This document shows, one piece after another, positions 33,083 to 44,030 of a DNA stretch of 64,000 nt; position 1 is the stretch's first letter; every line of letters starts with the position of its first letter. Made by a program: the position numbers and the translations under genes. The stretch spans positions 248,001 through 312,000 of the forward strand of contig JAIWNF010000028.1 in NCBI GenBank assembly GCA_025093555.1, written 5' to 3'. The notes below the pieces were generated by a model. That model saw only the letters and a program-made list of their open reading frames with translations. It had not been told where the DNA came from and did no database searches. The stretch comes from Circinella umbellata. Its lineage: Eukaryota > Mucoromycota > Mucoromycetes > Mucorales > Lichtheimiaceae.

Positions 33083-33705
33083 TTGGGAAAAGTATGGGAG
33101 AAGCCACTTGTTGATATAATTATACATCTTTATATGTATTGGCCTTTTTTATTTAATGTTTTATTATTATCCTTATTATATTCTTTTATAATTAATTCTT
33201 TCTATATCAATTCATATATTTATGTACATAATAAAGAAAAAGCTTTATTAAAATTGAACACTTTGTTTTATTATACCTAAATATAATCACAACAGGTACA
33301 GACAGCAGTAATTACTTTATATCCTATTTGAGGCCATGTGTATTTATATAGCCCATTTTACACCACGTGGATCTGTATATCAATACAACATATATTCTTG
33401 AACGTAGTTATCATTACTACCAATTTTTCATAAGTTCCAAACATATTTTTTTCTTATATTGTGTAAAGATGATCACATACTTCCTATATGATACAAGTAA
33501 ATTAAGTTGTTTATAGCACACATATTGATTTTGAACCGATTGCAACCGGCATGAACTTGAAACAGTTGGTAATAGTACCTACTAAATTTTTTTTCTGAAA
33601 ATTCCAATAGGACATATATAAAGGTTATTTCCCAGAACAGCTTTTTTTACATATCTACACTCATATATGATATATCAAGAGTGACGTGAACATTCATTTT
33701 CACTT
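33083..33705. other. Intergenic at the left border of the transposon-rich block
   Basis: AT-rich DNA after the GTPase gene. Short hydrophobic frames on both strands look like translated 3' UTR. No gene is supported. Confidence 0.45.
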
Positions 33706-33935
33706 TTCTCATCTGTTTGACCATCCAAGCGTCTACAAGTAAACTTAATATATTATTTGACTTCATTTCATTTCACTATAATTCATGCCCTAATCGTACA
33801 TTTTTCGACCAATATGTTCCTCTTCATCGTCTCCAATACGCTTCATTGAATTTAACACATTTGTGATTAATCCCGCCTGGGTTTCTTTGCGAATTTTTGC
33901 AAGGCCAATAATCAGCGCTACAAGTACTGTTATTC
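33706..33935. repeat. Dispersed repeat, copy 1
   Basis: About 230 bases aligning with 38806-39035, same orientation. Shared blocks include ATCCAAGCGTCTAC, AGTAAACTTAAT, TTCATTTCACTATAATT, CATCGTCTCCAATA and GCTTCATTGAATTTAACAC. On the minus strand it encodes TNVLNSMKRIGDDE-EEHI, and the other copy keeps this frame (NVLNSMKLIGDDE) with a 6-base insertion, which suggests a once-coding repeat. Confidence 0.7.
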
Positions 33936-34019
33936 CATATTGGGAAAGCTAATTTTAGTTCGTCGACGTTTGGTAAGGTTGAAAATTGAGTGGAACTCAT
34001 ACTATTATGATATCATAAC

Positions 34020-34400
34020 ATCTATGTCTTCGTATATAAAACGGCTTAGCAGATCTGGAAGTGTATCTTTGTAAACCAGGAATATGAGCAATTTTCATAC
34101 CAGGATATGATAAAATAGTTTCTCGACCATATACATACTGGTAAAATTTATGAAGAGTGAAAATGATAGCAAGTTCTTTCTTGGTTGTGAAATAATTTTT
34201 TTTTCTGACTTTGATTAAATGTCTTGTTGGTGTCGCTTGAACTTTATTGGAGAAGTTGAATTTGTCGCAGAAAGATTCAATAGAAAGTGTAACAGTATTT
34301 TCAAAGCACCATTTAATGTCGCTAACTGTTCACAAGTATTGAGAGATGCGTGGATTACATTTTACAGAAAAGAAAAAGGTTTTAAAAAAGAGAAGGAAAA
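34020..34400 (-). pseudogene. Ty3/Gypsy-type retrotransposon remnant (RNase H region)
   Basis: Minus-strand reading from about 34400 gives one frame with a single stop. It contains NYFTTKKELAIIFTLHKFYQ and then YVYGRE, the recognisable end of the reverse transcriptase/RNase H module (family form NYSTTEKE..A.V.AL.KFR.YL.G). It continues KIAHIPGLQRYTSRSAKPFY, matching the usual tether before the integrase (IRYIPGK.N..ADALSR). Catalytic acidic residues are not present in the remaining piece, and no LTR was found. A dead fragment. Confidence 0.65.
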
Positions 34401-35683
34401 GAAATTAGTTTTTAGGCTCTAAATATCTGTGATCATAACACAAAATTATGCCTTTACCTCCCTCTTCTCTATGACGCGCCTAAAAAATTATATCAAAAGG
34501 ACCTCATTTACTCCTAGCACCCACGATAAACCTGTGAATTTAATCAAAACAACGTTCGTAGCCCTCACTGTAGTTCTCTCAATGGTAAAAAAAAACCATA
34601 GCATTCATTTTGTCGGTTGATTAACAAGAAGAGTGCAGCGGGCGGTTGATGAGTTTCTACAGAAGACTAGCCAGCTTTCCCCTGGGAATGTATACTATGT
34701 CTTAAAAAGCACTGACTGGTGACAATGCTGGAGCTACTTGTCTTGTTTTTTTTTTCGATTAGTTCTTGTATTGTTAAGGTAGGTAGGTGTTTTTTTTGGG
34801 CTTTTAGGAGGAAGGCAGTGTATGTGTATACGCAGCTGAGTGTATGAAGCGAATTTAACCGAGAACCAGGACTTTCTTGCCAGGTTCCCATGCCAAAAAA
34901 AATGTCAAGCACAATGCTGAAGATGGGTGTATTTAATTGTGGATTAGCTTCAGCGACCGGCAGCGTTGGACACCGTGGTTATTTCATCATACTACTCATA
35001 TGGCTGGTTAGCGATGGGAAGGTTCCTTAGCAATTACGTATATTTATTTCTCTCTTGTAAGCTAATATAATGCACACACTAATATAATACTAATAAAGGA
35101 ATGGACTGTGGAAAAGAAATAATGACTTTTTTATGTATGCTCTGAACAATGATCTTTATAGTTGATCGATAATAAAGCAGCTTAGGTTGTCAGACTTTCG
35201 AACCCGCAAGAGGTTAAATGTCGTTTCCACTGAGAGGATAGACATTGTCCGTTATTATTGCGGTTGCACCCTACTAGTCATCACCTCAAATCAAATCCAC
35301 GTCTGACCAAAAGTCTTCTATTCAATTAGCCAGTATAATAATATAGTCAAAGCTTCCTCTTGTATGATCCTATAACTCCCATGGTCTATCTCAGACAAAC
35401 ATGGTCCACCCGGACGCTGTGTCTACAAAAGACATTATATAAACAAACAAATTCCATCGTACTATTCGCACTGAAAAGGTAGAGAAAGAGAACGAAAGCG
35501 CACTCACTTTTTCGTGTCGTGTAACAAGACCATCACCTTGCCATTAAAGACCTGACTCTTATGGTACTCATACTTTCTTTCATAAATTGAAAAATTCCCA
35601 GCATAACTTTTGCAGATAGTAAACATCATATTCAAATGCATCTATCAATAACTCTACTAAGCAAGGTTTGTTTATGCTATTGA
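34401..35683. other. Transposon-rich gene-free DNA, left part
   Basis: No gene seen. It contains higher-GC segments (about 34630-35000, 35180-35420) that break the AT-rich background and read in no long frame. They may be old element sequence, but I cannot name the family. Confidence 0.4.
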
Positions 35684-36170
35684 TATTTTATGGGATTTGC
35701 TACGGACACCCCAAAAAATACTATAATACGTAGGTAATTTCAATCCTTACGGACACCCCACTTTTATATTTTTTTTTTCAAAGATACATAACAATCTGAT
35801 ATAATTACGTCGTATCCAGTCATTTATACACTATATACACAGTTATTATCGTTATATAACTTAAAAATGTTTATGAAACTTATAATATCAGTTCAATGCT
35901 TTATAAATATCGCTCAATATTTCTAATATTCTTTTACTATATCGTTATGTACACAAGTGAGAGCTGTAGTCCACATGAACACAAGACAAACAACAAGGAG
36001 TAATGTGTACTTTTAATGATATATATGACTGGTCAAATAAGGAGCGATATCAGTGTTGATAACGCTAGTACTATAGCTTACATGGTCTAAGAAGTTGTTT
36101 GACAACTCTTTATTTGTGGGGTGTCCGTAAGGCCAAAATATAGGGTGTCCGTAGCAATTTCCTATTTTAT
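35684..36170. mobile_element. MITE (non-autonomous DNA transposon), 471 bp, with 8-bp target duplication
   Basis: The element spans 35692-36162 and is flanked by identical TATTTTAT at 35684-35691 and 36163-36170. Terminal inverted repeats share GCTACGGACACCC (35699-35711) with its exact complement at 36143-36155, and the outer seven bases match at five positions. A second pair lies further in: TTACGGACACCCCAC (35747-35761) and its perfect complement (36116-36130). The interior has no transposase. An 8-bp duplication is the mark of hAT and also of Zisupton/KDZ-like elements. The interior may fold back on itself over the two nested arms. Confidence 0.85.
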
Positions 36171-36357
36171 AGACAAATATAAGTACAAAAGGTGGGAGGG
36201 AGTGGAGGAAAGAATACATTGTCACTGATTAAATTTTGTGTGTACGTAGTATTTTGATCATGAAATAAAATATTAGTTTTGATAGTGGTAAAAAGATCAA
36301 AGATTTTCTTTTTACTTATTAACTAATTTTTTTTTCTTTTGACACATTCACGCAATA

Positions 36358-36549
36358 GATTGTTGATGTGACATTACTTGAATATCAGATAAAGGGATCA
36401 TGTGTAGCACATCAAGCTTTTTTATCAACTAAAAGTGTTACTGACAACATTTACCGCATCCAACTCCACGTCCCAGATTCTTCGCTTTTTAGTGGCTGTA
36501 TTCAAGTACCATTGTATAAATTATCTCTTCTTTTCAGAAAAAAATAATA
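36358..36549 (+). pseudogene. Isolated exon-like coding fragment
   Basis: After a pyrimidine-rich stretch and AATAG, an open frame of 63 codons reads VDVTLLEYQIKGSCVAHQAF and continues with YRIQLHVPDSSLFSGCIQVP to a TAA. A stop lies in frame just before the AG, as expected for an intron-exon border. There is no known domain. It is probably the last exon of a lost gene or element ORF in this decayed block. Confidence 0.3.
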
Positions 36550-37367
36550 ATTCGCTTTTATCCACCCGCGGAAAGTGACGTACAGATTTTTCTAATCCCG
36601 TCAACCTTCCATTTTACTGAATGGAATATGATCGCTGTATTATTATTAATTTCACTATTAGATATTCGTTACCAATAATAACACAGTACCGCTGAAAGCT
36701 GCTTATGTTTAATAATATTACTTAGGCACCAGATGGATGCCGCGACTATCTTTTTATTTTTTTTTAAAAAAAAAGACAGAATGATACAGATTCGTATACA
36801 CCATAATAGCTGAATCCAAGTTGAGCCACAATAGAACATCAAGTTCCTAACATATTTAGGTTTCACCATCTCCCCCACCCTTCTTTTTAACAATTGCTTA
36901 AAAAATAAGAGTATAATGTTACACAACGCGGGGTCTGTATGCACCACGCGACATTACAAAATCGAGATTCGCGGACCGTAGATCGAATCAATAATCATAA
37001 ATTATTTTATCCGGATCTCACAAGAAAAATCTATTTTACTCCGATTCACAATAGTATGATTCAAAAATTGTCATAATATACCTCCTCAACTGATAAAGGC
37101 CAAAGTTCCCAATGCTAATATCGAATACAAAGCTCTTATTTAGACTATATTATTCAAAAAATCATGCCCTTATTTGTAAAGAAAATACTGCTATTATACT
37201 ACTATACAAGAACATAATTTTACAAAAATCAGTACTGCAAAAAATTACTGCAAAGGACTGCAACTACCCCAAGGGATACAGCAAATAACCTTTTATAGTT
37301 AGTAATGTTCGATAGAACCCATCAATTGTGCAGATATTTTCCGAGTTGTCCGACTACTACGTATTGT
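36550..37367. other. Transposon-rich gene-free DNA, middle part
   Basis: One 92-codon minus-strand frame (36669..36947, with VKPKYVRNLMFYCGSTWIQL) looks partly protein-like but is unsupported. The rest is AT-rich. Confidence 0.35.
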
Positions 37368-37640
37368 AAAATTAAAGGCACCCCTCCCCTTTTACATGGT
37401 CATCAGCCCAGTGCTGACATGTTGTCATTGCACCAGATGTTTCCAATACAAAATTTCGACTGAAAAATGAAAGGTACACCCCTTTTACACGGCCATAGGC
37501 CCAACGTGGTGCTAACGCAGTACCATATGCACCAAGTGTTCCCAATAGCTGCAAAATTAAAGGTACTAAATACCCCTTTTATGTGGTCATAAGCCCACCG
37601 CGGTCCAGAGATGTTGCCAAAGGCGCCAGATGTTTTCAAT
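37368..37640. repeat. Three-unit tandem repeat, period about 90-96 bases
   Basis: Units start near 37368, 37464 and 37553. Each begins AAAAT(T/G)AAAGG and contains CCCCTTTTA, then a GTCAT or GCCAT plus AGCCC/GGCCC segment and ends with CACCA..TGTT(T/C)CCAATA-like sequence. Minus-strand translation is open through all units and keeps the pattern W-A-Y/D-D/G-x-x-K-G, so the units may come from a repeated peptide or from an element's internal repeats. Confidence 0.7.
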
Positions 37641-37659
37641 AATTATACTTCGTGATTTT

Positions 37660-37870
37660 TTATTGAACAACTCCATCAACCTTATATTCCATATTCAAAT
37701 CATCGAATGACCTGAAGTTCATTTCACCAGGTAAAAATGTGACTTCATCATCCATCGTATCTACAATAGCGTCGATGATTGGCCAAACAATGCTTTTTCA
37801 ACACCTCCGGTATTCTTGCAAAAAACTCTCTTTGCCATGTGCACATCGTGATTAGTATATACTTTTATTG
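37660..37870 (-). pseudogene. Remnant of an orphan Mucorales-type protein, with in-frame TGA
   Basis: Minus-strand frame ending at TAA (37660-37662). It reads ESFLQEYRR, then a Cys codon and TGA, then KSIVWPIIDAIVDTMDDEVT and FLPGEMNFRSFDDLNMEYKV. The WPIID..VD..DDEV.F.PGE pattern recalls a family of uncharacterised, often repeated proteins I associate with Mucorales genomes; that link is from memory and not firm. The TGA and missing N-terminus mean it is broken. Confidence 0.4.
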
Positions 37871-38327
37871 AAACACCAGTGATGATATTGAATTGAAAAT
37901 ACGATTTACAATTGATGGAAAATGTCGAATAGCATTTGTGAAGATAACAATGATGATGAGTGTGTTTTATCTTGAACAGCTAACAAAAATAGCTCACTCG
38001 AATTTTATTTATTCATGGTTTGCATAAGCTTAACCATTGTATATTAACATAACAGTGCTGTTGTCCGAAGATCACCGTTGCCTTTCTTTTTGCATAGCAA
38101 TCTTGGACGTATTGCTTATTTGCTTGAATGATTGTACTGTTGTGGTACTCTTCTTCATTCCAAGGTCTTCATATGGCGTTTTGGGTATATCAGGTCGACA
38201 CTTCACATTATAATTTCATTAGATAATACTATATTTTTGCAAATCATAAATAATTATTTAGTATTATGACCAGAATTTCATTACATATGTACTACTCCAT
38301 TTACGGAAAATGAAGAAAAAAGGTTAA

Positions 38328-38567
38328 TTACTCATAATTATGAACCGCTTCATTTGCGGATATCAATTCTTCCCAACAAGCCCAAAACTCGTTCTCCATT
38401 TCCACTGTCCAAATTTCATCGTCAGCGGAGTGTTCTTCGTGAGCTGGGGAATTCAAAGAGGGTGTGTCCTGGACACCGGGTATTGGTGGAGGAAAATCAA
38501 CAGCATGTGGGCTGTCCAGTACTATATCTAATCGCATTATTGATCTAATATTCTCTATACTTTGCAA
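38328..38567 (-). CDS. Short acidic open frame, possibly a fragment of the same orphan family
   Basis: 79 codons: LDIVLDSPHAVDFPPPIPGV, then an acidic part and EMENEFWACWEELISANEAV. It lies upstream (in minus-strand sense) of the remnant at 37660-37870 and may be an earlier exon of the same broken gene. No domain recognised; start and splice borders are uncertain. Confidence 0.3.
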   Translation of the reverse strand: MQSIENIRSIMRLDIVLDSPHAVDFPPPIPGVQDTPSLNSPAHEEHSADDEIWTVEMENEFWACWEELISANEAVHNYE

Positions 38568-38805
38568 TGTATTGTTTTCATTATATTATATATTGTTTGT
38601 ATAAGCTTTACATATAATGGAAAAAAATATACATACTGCTATTTTTTGATGATGAATGAAAATATTCTTTTTTTTTATCTAAAGCAGATCAACTTGTGTG
38701 ATATATTAGAGCCTATACCTTGGGGTGTTGGTGGTACCATATACAAGGTGGATAAATGGTGTGAATAGCTAGCAGTGTGTCAATACTACTACTTCCTTGC
38801 TGCGT

Positions 38806-39035
38806 ACTCTTTTCTGTTTGAGCATCCAAGCGTCTACGAGTAAACTTAATCTATCATTCAACTTCGTTTCATTTCACTATAATTTATGCGTTAATCACAC
38901 CTTTTTGACAAATATGCTCCTCTTCGCGTTCATCGTCTCCAATAAGCTTCATTGAATTTAACACGTTTTTTGTTAGTCTGACGTGGGTTTCTCTGTGGGT
39001 GTGTGCAATATCTTTTTCACGTCAATAATCATCAC
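38806..39035. repeat. Dispersed repeat, copy 2
   Basis: Partner of 33706-33935, about 5.1 kb downstream in the same orientation. It carries several small indels but keeps the coding-like core, consistent with two old insertions of one element or with ends of one larger element. Confidence 0.7.
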
Positions 39036-39977
39036 TAAAAAGACTGTTTTCAGCGCGTTGATGTTTCATATTGTTGAAGGAATGACCTTATGTACCCTAC
39101 ACTTAACTTTCTCCCGCTTCCACTCTTTTTAATATTTTCATATTAGGCTACGTGAATGAGTGAGTAGTAGCCCGTAGTAAGCTTAGGTGTAGGCGACTTC
39201 ATCAAAAAATATAATTTTTTCTTTTGAAGTATTGAAAAAAAGCACAAAACAAATAGAATTATTGCATACTGTTTAAAATAAAAGAAAAAAATAAGGAGAG
39301 GTATTATAGGTAAAGGTTTTCATTTTTATTAGAGTATACTGTAGATACAATTTTTTTTTGATAAAGTCACGCCTACACTTAACCTTACTAAGGATGACTT
39401 ATCTTTCTTATTTACATAGCCTTATCTGAATTTTTTTTAAAAGAATGGGGGGTGAAGGAGAAAGTTTAATGTAGGGTATATAAGGACATTTATTTGCAAA
39501 AACAAGATCGCTAAAGTTTATTGTACAACTATTGTGTTTATTGTACTCAAAAACCCATCTTTTCGCAACACAAACGGAAATAAGAACCGGAAAGGAAAGT
39601 ACAATTGAAAAACCGTATTATTATAAATTTCGATCGATTGTTTTTTTTATTATTATCATTATTGCAATAATCTAAAAAAAATATATTGAATAGAAATATT
39701 TCTAGAAACAAAAATGAGGAGAAAATGCATATAAAAAAAGAATGTAATTAATTAGAAAAAAAAAAAGTGAAAGGGCATATAGTACATAAGAATAATCAGG
39801 GTAGGTGGTTTTAAGGTACAAAATGTGTGTTATTAAATATAAATAGGAAAGAAAAAAATGAGTGAATGAATATTATAAAGAAAAAAAAAAGGAATTGGAG
39901 GTATATGTCATCATAATATGTAAATATTTCTGTATATATCTGTGAAACATAGGTTGCTTTTTTTATATGTTGGTTAT
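39036..39977. other. Gene-free border between the transposon block and the RGS gene
   Basis: AT-rich with A/T homopolymers. It includes the 3' UTR of the RGS gene. Nothing else supported. Confidence 0.45.
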
Positions 39978-42130
39978 TTAATCTTCTTGTTTCGATTCTT
40001 GATTTGCGATCATACTACGGTATTCTTCAGTACGAACAAAACGTGGGACAGAATCTTGTGCCATAATACGACAAATGTGGTCGTTAACGCGGTCATACAA
40101 TCCAATCAAATCGTTAAGTATATCAATATTGGGTCCATGCAATACCACAGATTTTTGGTCCGTTACAACTTGAATAGTTCCCGAAGAAAAGGGAAGATCT
40201 CTTGTCGCACTAGCAGTAACTGAGAATGTTGCAGTCACCAACTTGATAATCTCTTGGCGTAAACCATGGTCAATATTGACTTCTGAAGGCGCATTCGGTC
40301 CGAGATACGTGTCGTATATTTTATAGGAGTCGGACAACAATTCTTTCAGGCTAACACTGGCATGATTTTTCTTCCGTAAAGTATGAAACGCAACCCAAAA
40401 GTTAATATTCTCTTCACAATAATTTGCTTTCATGAAATCGCGAAAGTACATGCGTTGTAATCGATCTTCAAGAATTTGCTGTAATCGCATCCATTGAGAA
40501 TCCTGGGGTAGATTGTTACTGCAAATTGGAACATGTTCACCACCTTGTACGACTTCATCACCCACATCCAATCCGCTATCTTTTGAAGATGATGATGATA
40601 TGAGTGAGTGTCTACTAACTTTATCATCGGCTTCCTTGCTGCTCAGTACTTTATCTCCTCCGCCTCCTACTCGCAGTTTGAGTAACTTTTGTGTCATCTC
40701 ATCGAGTCCTTCTTCTGAACTCTTTACACTAGATTGGTCATCGGATGAGGATGATTTGTCAGATTGCTTTTCTGAAAATCCAAAATCATATTTCTTTTTG
40801 CCTTCGGTTTCAATAATTATTTCTTTACCGCCCGTTCCTTTGCTAATAGATTGAGGTTCTTTATGTTCATTGACTGTTGCTTCGGGAATACCCATAATTA
40901 CTACATGCTCGTCTGTTGGTAATAGCCGATTCGCATGAGCTTTCTGTTTTTTAACCAACTCTGTCTTATCGCCATAAGATTGATCACTCGACGATTCAAC
41001 TGAGCTAGCCTTGTCATTGACTTGTTCCCAACCAAGTACTTTCTGGCCACGCAAAGTCACATAGTAAAGTGTACTTTTTGTCATTTTAAATTGCACTGCG
41101 CTTTCACCTCGAGTAAAGTTTTCGCGGTCGGCTTTGTCAATGATTTGCTCAATCCATCCATATAATACAAACTCTGCGGCAATTGCTTCTGATTCTTGCG
41201 GTGTTACTGCTGTTGTATATTCAGATATCCATTCGAAACATTGATATCCATAAAATGTAAATCGAAAATCAGCTAAATCCCGTTCCTTGACACCGCCTAC
41301 ATCATCTGCTAATAACTTTTCCGTTGGTAACCATGCCATCATTGTCTACATGAGAAGTTCATATGGTAATAACAATAATAATAAATCTTCTATTCTTTTT
41401 TTCTGTAGAAAAATAACACAGTGGAGTAAATATAAGCTTTCTTTTTTATTATATTTACCCGAAAACCATTCGACATATTATTTCTGTTGAATTCCAATTG
41501 ATCATCTTTATTTAGTCGGTCAAACGTAAAAATCTTAAATGAGTCAATTCGTGACATTGATTCTTGCATATGACTGACAGAAACATGAGCTCGTTTTGAA
41601 AATTGTTGGATCATATATTTTGCTTTTGGTGTAGGTCGCCAAATGCCCTTGTCTTTCATTGTACGATTTTGTGGATTGAGTGCATCTTCTGCTAAACGTC
41701 CATTGAGAATGTGTGTGCCTAAAGCTTTTGCCATAGTTGGTGACATGCTAAAAGTTGTAGTGGTGCGCGTAGCAATTTGTCGCGTTGGATCTGCTGGATC
41801 AGGTATGCGAACAACATGAGTGAATTTTAAATCGGCAAGTGACTTTACAGCTTCTTCTGTTGTGAAGGTACCAGGATAAGTGCGAAAGAAAGAGCGATGT
41901 TCGGTAAGAGGCATTTGTATTAGTAATGCTGAAAATAGATCAAACAAATCCTATGATTATTTTTGATGCATATACGAAATTATTCTGTCAGTCTTTTTTA
42001 ATGCTATCAATTATGTAGATAATAGTAACGAGGTCAAGTTATTCAAATTATTACTAACTTTCACATAAGGTCGACCTGTAGAGGTGACACGCATCATTGA
42101 TGTATAGGTAGATAATTGACTATTGGGCAT
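39978..42130 (-). CDS. RGS protein with DEP domains (Sst2/FlbA type)
   Basis: Three minus-strand exons (42059..42130, 41459..41950, 39978..41345) give 643 residues. Residues about 20-75 form a first DEP domain (GRPYVKDLFDLFSALLIQMP, then TYPGTFTTEEAVKSL). A second DEP-like stretch has FEWISEYTTAVTPQESEAIA. A Ser/Asp/Lys-rich linker follows. The RGS box starts near 475 with LQQILEDRLQRMYFRDFMKA and NYCEENINFWVAFHTLRKK, and continues to the C-terminus with an insert typical of fungal Sst2 proteins. The family speeds GTP hydrolysis on G-alpha subunits and so damps pheromone or nutrient signalling at the plasma membrane, with the DEP domains binding receptor tails. All junctions keep frame, and the start MPNSQLSTYT sits just before the first DEP. 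Confidence 0.93.
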
Positions 42131-44030
42131 ATTGAATTGAATTTTTTATATTGATAAAGGAAAGTTTGTATAGAAGTTTTTTTTTTTTTTAAAAAAAAAG
42201 AGAAAAACTGTCGTGTTCTAGCCAAAAAGCTAATAAGCTAATTAGTTAGAAAAAAAAAGTTGATCACAACCTAATAAAGACTTAAATAGGTGATTCTTTT
42301 TTTTTTTTGTAGAAAAATAAAAAGAAATGAAAAGGTAAGTGTTTTTAAAATGTGAAAGAAAGAAAGAAGGAGGGGGGGAGAGATGGTGCAAGAGTAAATG
42401 TTATTTCTTTTATAAGTATCTGAGAAAAAGAAGAAAAGAAGAAATGCCAAAAGAAGATAAAATTGATCTGTTCGAAGTTCGCAATAACACCATAAAAACT
42501 TCGGGTTGCACGTGGCTCCCGCTTCAGGGTTAACTTAGTATTCCGTTCTAGTTACTATTGGCGCAATGTCAACCTTGCAGCAGGTTTCAGCAGTAGTAGT
42601 AGGTTATTATAATAAATAACGATGAAATAGAAAGAAAGTGTGTGTGTGTGTGTGCGTAAAGAGAATTGCAAACGAGAATTTGGGGGTGTCGTTCTAAACT
42701 TAAATTCCCAGTTTCTTGTCCAACTGTCTGTTCTCTACCTGTAACCATTTTTGTTCATTCAAATCGCGATTTGAGTTGACGATTATCATTTCTCCGTTAA
42801 ATTTTCATCCGAAGTGTGTCGCGTTTTCATAGCTTATTGCCCCTGTTCATTCACCGCTTACCGAGCAAACGGATGATACTCCTACTTATTATACATCAAC
42901 CAGAGTGATTCTTCCATTGTAATTTTATATTACGTATGATAATGAAAATGATCATCGCTAACTGTAATTATATTATTTATAAAGTAATAACTTTAGGTTC
43001 TTTGAGTAAAAAGAATAACAATAGAATGAGAACATTTTTTACCCAATGACGATCTGATTACTATCCTACTAAGAAAAATATATTACAGAAGAATGCTAAA
43101 AAGTAACTAGACAGCTTGCAAAGTTGACTTTTGAGTTCATGTATTATATACAAGTAATATTTAACAACATAGACATAAGAAAGTTGAAACTCCAAGAAAG
43201 ATAAATAGCTTTCTTTTTATTATATTGTTTGTTTCACAGATCCCTTTTCGAATTACTTGAATTACTTTAGATCCTTTAATCCATGCTTCTGGGATTTACA
43301 TACATTTTTTTTTCTGATTCTCTCCCCCCCCCTGTTTTTTATATTCGATAACTCAGCTAATTATCCGGACCGAGAATCGCGCTTAAAAATCAAAAAAGGT
43401 TTCCCCCTTTTGCAGTATTCCTGTTGCCATCAAAATAGAAAAAAATATGAAATATATATTTTTAATAATGGGGTGATTTATTTAAAAGTGAAAATTCACA
43501 CGAACTTTTTATAAATTTGGAAGTTAGTTATTTATTCATATGGATTGTTTATTTTATTATTTTAGACAGAGAAAAAAAAAAGAGATATAATAAAGTAATG
43601 TCTGTGCATGCATTATATAATAATAGATCGGTTATCAGAAAAAAAAAATAAGGTGACACATCTGACAAGAAAGACAACCCACATTGTAATTTAAATTACA
43701 CCGATACACTAAAGTCTAAAAAGTTGTAAATCGGGACGTGGGAAATGGAAAGAAAAATACGATTGGCGTTTTATTTGGTATAGATGTATATTTATCATAA
43801 GAAATATATCATAATCTGGTTTATATAATATATATATATATTTGTGCATAAAAAAAAACAGAAAGCCATGATTGTTGTAAATTTGTTCATAATATATAGT
43901 AAAAGTATTTTCTTAACGAGCAATTACACTAATAATGCATATTCATTTTCGTTTACTTCCACTGACCTAATAGATTTTTTAAAAAATAAATAAGTTATAT
44001 ACTTCTTTGACTTTATCTTTTAATAAAAAA
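42131..44030. other. Intergenic, no supported gene
   Basis: RGS promoter followed by AT-rich DNA. A short GC-richer stretch near 42500-42600 and a (GT)n run near 42642-42655 are present. I saw no gene or RNA. Confidence 0.5.

Noticed and set aside
35180..35260. GGTTCGA-like B-box on the minus strand, suggesting a tRNA gene
   Set aside because: The bases around it cannot form the T-stem or acceptor stem, and no A-box lies at a suitable distance.
40513..40854. Plus-strand Ser/Pro-rich frame opposite the RGS gene
   Set aside because: Shadow of the Ser/Asp-rich linker codons of the RGS gene on the other strand.
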